Below are positions 1 through 10,460 of a stretch of 64,000 nt of DNA, in pieces. The stretch comes from Ooceraea biroi (lineage: Eukaryota; Arthropoda; Insecta; Hymenoptera; Formicidae): assembly GCF_003672135.1 (NCBI RefSeq), contig NC_039506.1, positions 18,260,497 through 18,324,496 on the forward strand, in the 5' to 3' direction. The stretch's first letter is position 1, and every line of letters begins with the position of its first letter. Position numbers and translations under genes: made by a program. Below the pieces are notes generated by a model. That model saw only the letters and a program-made list of their open reading frames with translations, ran no database searches and was not told the DNA's origin.

Positions 1-3000
1 TCGCTTTGGACTCTTATTTGCTACTATTTGTGTCACTGTTTGAAAATTCTTTATCGACAGTCTTTATCTAGCAGCAATAAATACTTTATTTTTAGTATTT
101 CACTTTTGAGATGATCTGAAGATAAATATCACATATATTTGATATATTCTACTTAAAAAAAGCCAGTTAAAAACTCTACAATTTCATTTCCTGGTTCATT
201 TGACAAACACGATATGAACCTTTCACAAGAATTTAATATTCTGTACTACCGTTAAACAATTATTACTCTCGAAATTGATACTTCGCATAAAAAGAAAAAT
301 ACGAGTAATTGCATGAAGTCCTATTTAAAAATTTCTATCGACGTGCGGTCTTTCCGAAGAGAGACTGAAAAAACACAACCACCAGAACGCATCGGGCGGA
401 ACCGTTAATTATCAAAGGGCGATACGGAGTATATCGTGAAACGTGACAGGGTGATCTTGCAGAATGAGAAGGAAATGTCGAACGCCCTGTCGGGGAAGAG
501 CGACTCGCGCCTCCTACCTGGCAGGCCTTTTTAACGAATCCTCAATGGCGCCCGAGCGTAAAACGGGGCCTTGACAATGGGGGCCTTGTTGTCAGGAAGG
601 GGGATTCCTTCAGAGGGACTTTTGTCAGGGAACTCACGTGGAACCCGGGTGAGAACTCTCGAGAGCCCCGTGGATGACTTGCGTATCGCGAGCCGCTCGC
701 TGCTACTTGAAGTGAATTTTTTCTCCTTCAACACGAGAAGAGACGAGGCTTTCCATCCTTTCTGCTTTCTTCGGCCGGACGGACGCATGTGAATCGCGTC
801 AAAATTCCTCGCTAATGGGCCGTTTACGGCGGTCCCGCGTTGCGCACCGCTTCTCTTTCGACGGACTTACCATTTCACTGCGATGCGTTGCGATAAAACA
901 TTCCGGAGTAATCGTAACGCTATCATAATCCGCTTTGCGAGAATATCGCAAAAATGTCGCGAAAACATTGCAATTTTCGAAGGCTTCTCAATTTATCGTA
1001 ACATCGCGATTATAATCACATATACAGATTTATTGATTAATCTTCGTCACCATTTTGTAATATTTTTTTCCATCTATCGAGCACAAAACGCTTCTCGAAA
1101 AAAGAAAGACTTAATAAGATAAGATTAAGCTAAAGATAAAGACTCAATTTCTTCGAAAAAAAGTACCGAATTAATTTACACACCTAATATACTGAATCAT
1201 ATTTGCGTTCACGGAAGCTTCATTCTTCGCGCGGTGTCCGTAGATTAGTGCAACTGTACTTTCAACGTGCAAATATTGAGGAAACAATATCGGAACGCGC
1301 GAATCATTCGTAGTTGCGAAATATTAGCCGACTCGTTTTCTCGTTTGCTGTACTGCTCGACTCGTGCAGCTCTAATCGCGTAATATTACTCAATACTCAT
1401 CGCTGTCATAATTTACTTCAAATCACTCCGCAATAACGGCGCACCCCTTCTGCGTATATCGATCGTGCCGGAAGGGCCGGCGGAAAGACAGGGTGCAATT
1501 TTCGCGCGGCGCTCCCCCACCTGCGCGCCCCCATAAGAAACCATAACCCTCCGAAATTATGTCCGTTTGTGCGCGATTCTACCCGCCAATCAGACGCAGC
1601 CGAGTCGCGGACGCGATCGCTATAACGAGTCGCCTCCCTCGTGTCATTTACAGGGAAGCCGATTGTATGGCAGACGGTTCGAACACTTCATCTTCTTCAA
1701 TAATATAATAATATAATAATACTCTGTAACACGTACGCACTATTATTAAGTTATATATTATAATTAAAATTCATCAATTGCTATCGTCATTGCTTTTTAT
1801 TTCAGAATTTAAGTATGCAAATGGGTTGTGTGTGTATCATATGTATCTTTTATTTTCTTTAACTATTGATCGTTTAAAAATAAAAAAACGGTTCTTTTAG
1901 TATATTAAATATTTATTAAGGAATTTTACATTTGCAAAATTCTACTCAGTTGAAACTTTTAAATCGCTAATACACACACTTATAATAAAATCGATGATAA
2001 AATTGACTATAAGTTATGGTAAAAAAATTATATTCATTTTTATAGTAAATAATTCTATTATAATACTAATAATATAGTACCATTATACTATTCCATTATA
2101 TCATTAGCAGTATTCTATATGCTTGGCGCCTCAGGATAAATTATAGTAAAATTATAGTAATTTTAACTATTTTTTTTATCAATGTATGAATTATTTCATA
2201 AGAATTATAAACGTATTTGTGAGTATCCGTTAAATTTTCCTAACTTAAAACTACAATTTTAACCGCGCGCGAAATCACAGTTGCAGTTACTGTCCATCTA
2301 CTCCTCCCACCCTCTCCCAAAATTCCCGCAAACCTGTCTCGTTACATGGCAGTATTTCGTGCATAAAGTTCTTCTTCGCCGAATACAAAGAGCCAATGCG
2401 GCAGTCTGTCGAGGACATTTCGATTAACTTCGCTGCAGGAGGTTTTCAGTTCGACTGCTTTTTCTTCGGTACTGTAGCTTCAGCGTGGAAGTAACATTGA
2501 CGAAAGCGGCGCACACGCGGACAAGGCTATTAAACCCCATTGTAATTATGGTGAATAGAAACGATGGTCGACACGCTCCTCGCGGAATTTAACAACGACA
2601 TGAAAAAGGACACCTGCTGCTGCGATTACGCGGAGCGAATTCCGAATCGCGTGATTGATTAAGGGACACGGGATACTTTGTCTATACATCATCTTCGTTT
2701 GCAATGATGTTACATAAATCTGGATTCGAAAACGCGCGGTAATTGGCAGAAACATCGCATAAAGACGCCACGAAGCAAACATGACAAATATGCGCATTCA
2801 TATTTATTAATTCCACAAGCATATCTGTGGTTTGGTTTTTATTTATTCTTATTCTGACTGAAATAAAATTTCGATTTTTGTTGTTAACATAGATCCTATT
2901 TTTTATACTTCGTACAAGAAATTTGTGGGCGGTGAAAGTTTCTTAAAATGACTTCCATACAATAATATCGACGTACACCTGCACGTGGGCTAAATAGCGA

Positions 3001-4099
3001 TGACTAGCAATTTGAAGTTCGATAAGCATGACTAATTAATTTGTCCAGGCAGCAGATTGTGATGTATTCGAAACCATTAATTTCATTAAGTAATAATACT
3101 TCAGCGTATTCGTTCCGACAGGTAATTCACCGTCGAATAATTGATTGAACATCGTAATTTCGTTAACGGACGTCCCATCACGCATTTCGATCATTTCTTG
3201 AGACACTAATTGTTACATTATACAAATGTTATAATAAAACGGAAATTCTGAAAGGCTCTAAAATACGAAGAATATTTCAATAAGTCAAACAATGTATTGC
3301 TATACCAGCAACTGTATTAATTTTTTACTATTTGAAACGTATGCGAGGCACTAAAAATTGTTATTGAAAAATTTTTAATCTGACTATATCGATTAAGTGT
3401 TACTTAGAACATTATAGTATTTAAAAGCTCCAAGTGTACATAAAAATTTGAAATTTGAGATGTAACAATGCTTTATAAATCACAAAAAATAAAACAGTGT
3501 AAATTACATAGTAAATGTAATTTAATAGTTCAATAAATTTACACCAGGTATGATTACAATTTTATAAACATAAAAGAGTTAAGCGAATAAATGTTAGTCC
3601 AAAGGTAAATTTTAGTATCAGAACTAATAAATCAAAATACACGTAAATAGTAGTAACATAAGCAGAAAAAGATATCGCAACGTTTCAATTTAATATTACT
3701 CAACGTTGAAAAATATAGACAAACAAAAATATAAGACACAATGCGAGACAGGAAGATAAGGTTGAATGCTCAGAGAATAATCTGCGCGGGTTTCGGGATG
3801 ATTAATAGCACTTTGACAGCCGTATGAAATCCGAAAATTGCGGAATTCGGATAATCTACGAAGACGTCGCCTAAGTGATTCGCAAATTTCAACCAGAAGA
3901 GAGATAAAGACGGATTCGGGAATAAAGAGCAACGTGCGCGCGAGACGGAGGGAACCGAACACGGGGAGTGGGTGACAGAGGGCGGGGGAGGCCGTGCGCC
4001 GCACCCCGCGCGCAAAAATATCCCCGTTAACGATTATCAGCTCCTCTTTCCGTCTCGCGCCTCGTTATATTGTGTCTCCGTCGCGCGCGCAAATTTAGA

Positions 4100-4620
4100 A
4101 ACAAAAGACGGGTGGAAGGCGCGTCCTGATTGGCCGACCGGTCCCTGGCTCCTCTCTCTGATTGGCCCGTGGGACCGCACCCATCCTGTAATGGCCGCTT
4201 TGTCGTTCCACGGCACACTCTGTGTGTACGCCGCGCTTGCACGCTTCAGGCAGCCTCGACAACCCCGTGCCGTCACGATTCTCCAACCCTCCCTCCCTCC
4301 CACCCTTCCTCCCTCTCTAGCCTCCCTCCTACCTTGGCCCACACCAAACCACCCCCGCTGCTCGCGGCGGCCGCCCTCGTGTACCTCGAATTATATCAAA
4401 ATATAATCACCGGCTGCCGCGTACAGGCTCCCGACGTGTGTGTGTGCACGTGCGCGCGCGCGCGGCGTGTATACGTACGTGCATACACACACTCTGTACG
4501 ACGCAGGAACACCATTCACGTATGCACAGAGGTGTCCGAGTCGTGGTCCGCGCGGGCCATTTTCTCTCGCGCTACATATCTCCCCCACTCCTCCGCGGAG
4601 TCCCCCGGGCTACGATGCGA
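4100..4620. promoter_or_regulatory. CpG-rich block with paired CCAAT boxes, possible regulatory element
   Basis: This GC-rich island lies inside AT-rich intron. Two inverted CCAAT boxes (CTGATTGG at 4127-4133 and again at 4159-4165) stand about 32 bp apart, followed by C-rich tracts and an alternating purine-pyrimidine run. CCAAT pairs in CpG islands are common in promoters, but no gene start follows on either strand, so promoter function is only a possibility. It could equally be an intronic enhancer or plain base-composition heterogeneity. Confidence 0.18.
4434..4492. repeat. Alternating GT/CG/CA tract, Z-DNA-prone
   Basis: Runs of GT, then CG, then GTATACGTACGT and finally CA make nearly 60 bases of alternating purine and pyrimidine. 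Such tracts can adopt left-handed DNA and vary in length between individuals. Confidence 0.7.
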
Positions 4621-4809
4621 ATCGACAAGCGTGATAAGTTAGCGGCGGTGGTGGGAGCGTACAAACGGCGCGAAGGGATTCCCGGCTGCGAGACCACTTG
4701 GGCACCTCTGATGTACGATACGCACGTGTGCAGGCGCGCGATAGCGAATAAAGCGACGCTACGGACGAGCAGCGCACGCCGTGACACTCGGAGATTCTCT
4801 TTTGATCTG

Positions 4810-4831
4810 CCCCTCCCTCCCTCCCTCCCTC
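4810..4831. repeat. CCCT tetranucleotide microsatellite
   Basis: About five tandem CCCT units form a pyrimidine-only tract. No gene is attached to it. Confidence 0.7.
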
Positions 4832-6529
4832 TTCTCGCTCTCTCTGGCTGGAAAAGAGGGATACGAGCTGGAGCTGCTTCCTGGATTTTTAACGAATGTT
4901 TCAAGCGCGCGCGTCGAGTCAATTTGCGATAACGCGTTCTTCAAAGATGAATTACGAAGATCAAGTTTTTGCGCGAGAGAGTTACATGTAACGACTTGTT
5001 ACTCGTAACGAGAAATCACTTGTGCTAAGGATTGCGATACGACCAACCGCTCATAATAATAAGCTTCTCGTTGGGCGAAAGTGAGCGCGGCTTCTGCGCG
5101 GAGCGGTTTGCCTTTATGAAAAAGTTATGCCTAATCGCGCAGATGACTCTAACGGTCGGCCGCCAACACGTTCAGTGCGTGATGATACTGAGGACACTTG
5201 CCCGGCCATGTTTCCTCGCGGTGATGCCTGCTTACGTGCCATTTGCTCGTCGAAATTGTCCCGGGGAACCCCACATAATGGCCGAACGAAAGGCATCGCA
5301 TCTCATACATCTTTCATATCTCGCATGCGTTGGACACACCCGCAAATGTTCCTTCGTGAGTCTATGGAGGATAATGGATGGGAAAACGCGCGCGGACGCG
5401 GAAGAGAAACGATTGGGAGAAAGAGACAGGAATAACGAGGAAGAGCAGAGAAAGAGAGAGGGGATGTAAATAGGGGATGCTGCGGAAGAATCAGACAGAG
5501 AAGGCAGAAGGGAAAGGGAACCTTGTTCCAGGTTCGCCATGAGGAAACTGATGTCAGTGCCTGCCGCCCTGTGGTTAACCGTTAGCCCTGGAAAATTCTT
5601 CCGTTCATGATTGCGATTTATGTAGCTGTGGGGGATGTTTCATCTTTGATGATAAACCGCCGACCAACGTGAAACCACCCCGGCCAAGCCCGTGACTATC
5701 GCGTCAACGATCAGGAGCGAACAAGAAACATTGTTGGAGAATGTGGATTGATTTTGTCTTTATCAAAATTAATAATAATTTGATGATTTATCTGTATCAT
5801 AAATATTGTAAATCACGAATAAACTTGGAAATTAGAAATGATGATATAAAGAAGTAATAATCTTGATCGTTTGTACGATAGTTTGTTGAAGTTCGGTTTG
5901 TAGAATTGCAGTTTGATTTTGCAGAGGATGATTAATACCGATACATGCTGAAGTGATGGTAATCGGAAGATTAAGTTACCAATTAGAAACTACTTGTCTG
6001 ATGTAATTTGGAGTTACGATCTTCTAAATGTTGAATGTAAAGTTACATTAGAAAGAACGGAGCAGTAATCGATATGAAATGCTGCGATATGAAAACTGAA
6101 TTATATTAAACGATAATAATATAAAAATATAAATTAATTTATCAATTGACATGATACAATTTCATAGAATATTTTGTCACAGACACAACATAAAGTAAAT
6201 AAAATATAATAACAAATTTTGTACATAATGTATAACATTACTTATAAACTACGAACTAATAAATTGCAAAACTATTAGACTGATATGTGGATTTGCGATT
6301 TAAGATCCTTAATTATGACCTTTTTCACTTAAACATCTGGAAGAATTATGCTCCAGATATTCCATTTATCTCCATAAATAATAATTTTACATAACAAAAT
6401 TTTCTTTCTAATAGCGTTCCGAACAAGAGAGACAGACAGGAAAAGAGAGGGAACGTGTCGCTACTTTACTGGAATGAATAAAACTGTTGGAGTTCACATG
6501 TACAGATAAACGTTCTCGTTTTCGCTCAC

Positions 6530-6653
6530 CTGTATCCTGTCCTCGGGCAGATCGGTTCTCAGGCTCAGCATCTCGCGGGCATAGACGTCAGGATAATGGG
6601 CCTCCTTGAAGGCTGCCTCCAGCGCCTCCAGCTGCTGTGACGTGAAGATCGTC
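6530..6653 (-). CDS. Vsx: Vsx exon 4: homeodomain helices 1, 2 and start of helix 3
   Basis: The exon is 124 nt (one base plus 41 codons) with acceptor TTGCTCCAG|GA and donor ATACAG|GTGAGC. It encodes homeodomain residues 6-46: TIFTS, then QQLEALEAAF, KEAHYPDVYAREMLSL, RTDLPEDRIQ. The core HYPDVYAREML and LPEDRIQ are diagnostic for the Vsx/Chx10 class of paired-like homeodomains. The exon stops precisely between residues 46 and 47, the usual intron position before VWFQNRR in this class. The DNA-reading helix 3 with residue 50 is therefore in the next exon, which I could not find in 1-6529. The odd points are Q11, A15 and A18 in helix 1, where Vsx proteins normally have Y, E and K. The frame is intact and nothing suggests a pseudogene. 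Confidence 0.95.
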
Positions 6654-8862
6654 CTGGAGCAACAACCACATGAACCTAGTTATATGCCATTACAGTTTCT
6701 ATCTTAAATCTATCCTACCCCCGCGAAGGAGCATGTCACGTGACGTGCCCCGCAACTGCCAGGCGAATCAGTTCGATGCATCGATCTTCATTAATTATCT
6801 CTACTTATATTACTAAAAGATCACGTATTAAAATAATATAGTATATTACCTACTAAAACAATTACACATTTCTTTTATTGTGACATATCAATACAACAAG
6901 GGTAAATCTGAATTAAACTTTAGAAATTCACAAGAATCGTTGATGCATGATAAAGGTTACATTAAATTACAAATTTATCGCATATTATTGGTCTTCTTTT
7001 AAGCATTTTGAACATCGAGGGGCATTAAGATACATGTATATTTTTATCGTCTATTGGCTAATTATTATTATTACACTTAATATAAACATCGAGAACACCT
7101 AACATAAAAACATCGATATTCACAATCACGATAATTACGAAAACAACTCTCCGAAGCTTATACTTAATAAATCTAGCGCCGGAAAAGAAGTTATGCGCGA
7201 ACGAGAAAGATGCATTTGATTTCTGCAGATAAAAACATCCCTTACATTATTTACACGTAATGCCAGTATCAGCGTTCGCGTAAGAGTGACAGAACAGACA
7301 CGCAGTTTCGCGTCGACGGTATGCCTACCGATTAAAACGTTAATGTAATCTCCATGACGTCCTCTCGAATTCTCCCCCTCCCCCTTCCCCTCCCCACCCC
7401 TTTCGCCATTCTCGTTAACGTTATGTCGATACAAATACGACGAGAGACGCAACGAATGTCGGTAACCAATGATTACTTTGTTTCTTTGTTCTCCTCCCCC
7501 CCTTACTCTTTTTTTCTCTCTCATGAGAACAGACGCGTAACTCCACTGCAATTCAACGCGATGCGATGCGTTGCGAACGGAGCATAAGGAAGGCGCATAC
7601 GCCTTCGTGATACGACAGAAACCGGAGAAGCGAATTTGACGGCAAGACGTCCAATTAGTCTTGCGATTCGACAAATTGTAGGTTGCGCGGGCGAGCGAGC
7701 TGGCATCTGCCTTTGTGGGCCGAACGAAAGCCTCGAAACTGAAAGTCATTTCCCGGACGATCATCGGCTCGTTAAGCGCGGACACGCGAAAATCGTCGAC
7801 GACTTTGCTCCTCGGTTTTGTACGCTCGTTTAAAGACTGCCGTGTAATCGCCTCGGATCCCGCTGGATTGATTTCGGATCTTTGAATGGCGATCGCGCCG
7901 GGCTGTCGGCCGCGCTCGAATAAACGCCGCCTCGAAATTCGAAATGTTAAATCGGACGTTTCCGTGAATCGCGCGGTGTTTTTAATTATAGCCGCGTTGT
8001 AAAACGCAGCGAAATAGCGAAAGACTATTCGCTTGTTAGATACATGTAATTGCAAAACTGCTTCCGTTTGTAAATTTTTATGTAGTCTTTTCGTTAATGC
8101 GATTTTTTATTTATCTGTCTGTTAAGCGTGAAAGAATGCGCGATATTCACTCGCCATATTTTTACTCCTAGCGAGGTGGATTTTTATTTTGCATTACGAT
8201 TTACGCGTTTATAGATTTCCACGTTTATAGGTTTACAACGTTTAAATTATCTGATATTATTTTTACAAATAAAAATTATTCACGTGGGTTTAAGCGCGTA
8301 AATAAATTTGTACAACTGCGCGCGCGCGTGCGACGTCCCGAAGATTAATTTGCCACTGCGGATGTTTATCGAAAATTGAGATCAAGCTTGAATTTTTGGC
8401 GTAAGTGTTCGTACAAAAGATTTGCCCAAGTACATTACATGGCAAAAATCATATTTATGCCGTTCAATTCCGGAAACACAATCGAATTGAATTCACCGTG
8501 CGCCAAAGGGCCGCGCAATTATTTCCCGCAAAATCGGCGATTGCATTTGCACGGACGTTGATTTCGCACCGATAGTTGATTCAAATATTCAATAACATTT
8601 ACCGCGCGACGTAATGATGGAACGCAACGAACGAAGGGTTTGCGACGCTTTCATTTTTTCGTTCCTCTCGTTGCAAGTTCCATCGAAACGCGCTCGTTTC
8701 GACTTCAAGTTCACCGCGTGCTTTTTCCGGCGTTTTCCGATTTTTCTCAGGGTTGCATGCTAATTGGAACGTCGAGTAATCTCCCGAACAATACGCGATC
8801 CGGACTGAAATGCCGCGGAAAACGCGCAGTGACACTACGTAAAGTTTCTATCAGAGCCTCAC
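6654..8862 (-). other. Vsx intron 3 (2209 nt)
   Basis: This intron lies between the two homeodomain-encoding exons, with a GTGAGG donor and a CTCCAG acceptor. It contains the longest stop-free frame of the window (minus strand, 8055 to 7135, 306 codons). That frame has no ATG near its start and no domain, and it crosses low-complexity C/T sequence around 7370-7510, so I treat it as chance. The rest is AT-rich near exon 4 and CpG-rich at 7530-8010. Confidence 0.75.
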
Positions 8863-8953
8863 CTATGACGGCGTTTCTTCTTCTTCTTCTTGTTGAAACC
8901 CGAGAGGCCGTCTACCGTGAAGTCCTTCCCCGATTCTATATTGTGTCCGACAC
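8863..8953 (-). CDS. Vsx: Vsx exon 3: pre-homeodomain region and basic N-terminal arm
   Basis: The exon is 91 nt with acceptor GTTACAG|GT and donor CATAG|GTGAGG. It enters in phase 1 and leaves in phase 2. It encodes VGHNIESGKDFTVDG, LSGFN, six lysines and RRH, with the last arginine codon split to exon 4. The poly-basic run ending in RRHR is characteristic of the Vsx/Chx10 pre-homeodomain and serves as nuclear-localisation signal and DNA-contacting N-terminal arm (homeodomain residues about 1-5). The phase fits both the microexon and, if that is skipped, exon 1 directly. The six-lysine run comes from a GAA/GAAG-type trinucleotide repeat that could vary in length. The neighbouring exon 4 lies 2.2 kb further on in the direction of transcription. 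Confidence 0.92.
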
Positions 8954-9186
8954 CTGTAACAACAGAAAAACAGGCGTGAACTGTTGCAGAACGTCAAACT
9001 GCGCAGCGGATATCTATACCGTCGTGTAACTTTTCCAACGGATAACAGAAATACAAAAATAATCGTTTGTATTGTTATTCGTTGTATTATTATTCGCCAT
9101 TATTATCGCGCACGGGATTTTCTGCCGTAATGAATATGTTTTAATAAAAATGTAAGCATAATTGCGAAACACGACGCGCGGCGAAT

Positions 9187-9197
9187 TAATGGAATTA
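9187..9197. promoter_or_regulatory. Paired-class homeodomain dimer site (P3-type)
   Basis: TAAT-GGA-ATTA is two inverted homeodomain half-sites with a 3-bp spacer, the spacing bound cooperatively by paired-class homeodomains. It sits inside a larger imperfect palindrome (GAATTAATGGAATTAATTC), about 235 bp upstream of exon 3. Vsx itself is a paired-like protein, so autoregulation is an attractive but untested reading. Confidence 0.3.
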
Positions 9198-10091
9198 ATT
9201 CGTTTTCGCGCTAGAAAAATCGGCGGGTGTCGGTATTAATATTTTACTGAATTTTACCGAATTACACTGGCCTCATTATTTGGTAGCATTATCTGTAATT
9301 GATAATTATACGGCTCTCTGTGTGTTGGAGAGCCGCGTAATGCATCACGTATCAAATTACCTATTATACCAGACCTGCAATGATTCGGGCTCCGAATACC
9401 GACCAGCTGTGTGCCTAAAAACAAGCGAGTTTTGCATTTCCGCGATGGCTTTCCATCGATTTACCCTTTCCCGCTTTACTTCGCTGTAAAAATGTTGAGC
9501 GGGCTAGGTTAATATCTTTTTTTTTTTAATTAATCCGTTTAGTCAAAATTACTGCCCGTTGCTTAACAGAGCGATAAATATAAAGCTCTCTGGTGCATTT
9601 GCTTTTGTCCTTTTTCAACAGACAGTATTTAACATTGTAAGAATAAAATAAAATATTTTATATATTTACATAATGGATATTATCTTGATGAATATTATTT
9701 TTATGGGTCTTTTTAGGAGAGATACACAAAATACAAATATCTCTTAAAGATTTTTTATACGCATCCATATGTATTTGTATAATTATATTCTTCTATTTTA
9801 GTAGCTTGCTAAAGCTACTAATAGCTAAAGTTCATAAGATTTTTATTTCTTTTTGTATATCAATCCCCTATTCCTTCATTCATCAAGAAACGATTTTATA
9901 AAATCTTCGTAAACTCGAAAAAATCGCTGAATAAAATTATATCATTTTATCACTGTGCATTTAAGCGCACTTTTTCATCCGATAATTTCGAACATTGCAA
10001 TTAGGAAAATTCACATGGCGGTTGAAAACTTTCCGAGTCGCTCACGCATAAACGGTAATTTTTTTAACACGGCAAATTGGTACACGCGTCA

Positions 10092-10123
10092 ATGTGTGTG
10101 TGTGTGAGCGAGGGGGGGGGGGG
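10092..10123. repeat. GT microsatellite followed by a G12 run
   Basis: About seven GT units are followed by GAGCGA and then twelve consecutive G. The homopolymer is a likely site of length error or polymorphism. Confidence 0.75.
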
Positions 10124-10249
10124 CGAGAAACATAGACAGATAGAGAAAGAACGAGAAAAAGGGAAGGAATAAGGGAGCGCAAGGCCTCCGTAAGTGCTCG
10201 CCAAAACGTGAACGGCTGCGAGGAGAGAATATCCGCTGGCCGAAAATAA

Positions 10250-10460
10250 TGATCAATTGTAAATTAATGTGGAATTAACGAGCGAAAAGCAACTCTCGGG
10301 GCGGCGCCTGCCTGCCTGCCTGCCTGCGCACAATGAAGCTCTTGCCTAAGGGTAACTCTCGTTACTACTGTTCCCCGCCGCCGTTGGTACCACCGCCGGC
10401 GGCTAATTAACTAGTAATTAAGAGCTTAATTCCAATTATGCGTGTCCCACGACTAATTGG
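10250..10460. promoter_or_regulatory. Cluster of TAATTA/ATTA sites, candidate enhancer
   Basis: Within 210 bp there are several homeodomain half-sites. They include TAAT-GTGGA-ATTA near 10266-10277, TAATTA at 10404-10409 and 10415-10420, TTAAT at 10426-10430, AATTA at 10434-10438 and TAATTG at 10453-10458. The surroundings are GC-moderate (CCGCCGGCGGC just before), so the density is not simply due to AT-rich background. A CCTG repeat lies between the two groups. Location in a developmental-gene intron fits an enhancer, but no function can be read directly. Confidence 0.28.
10307..10326. repeat. CCTG tetranucleotide microsatellite
   Basis: About five tandem CCTG units lie within the candidate enhancer cluster. 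Confidence 0.75.

Larger units (their letters stand above)
1..6529 (-). other. Vsx intron 4 (incomplete), no gene recognised
   Basis: This non-coding stretch begins at the donor of exon 4 and runs to the window edge. Reading the minus strand, I looked for the expected next exon, which should start with a V-W-F-Q-N-R-R coding block after an acceptor, and did not find it. AT-rich DNA (1680-2270, 2800-3700, 5750-6420) alternates with CpG-rich blocks (1480-1680, 3900-4780). The block near 1586 has a CCAAT motif (CCGCCAATCAG). None of the short open frames here shows a recognisable domain. Confidence 0.6.

Noticed and set aside
1..6529. Search for the next Vsx exon (helix 3 of the homeodomain)
   Set aside because: No minus-strand acceptor followed by a sequence able to encode the invariant W-F-Q-N-R-R block was found, so the exon is placed outside the window.
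9311..9335. Short hairpin CGGCTCTC...GAGAGCCG
   Set aside because: An 8-bp stem with a 9-nt loop is too small for a microRNA precursor and of a size expected by chance.
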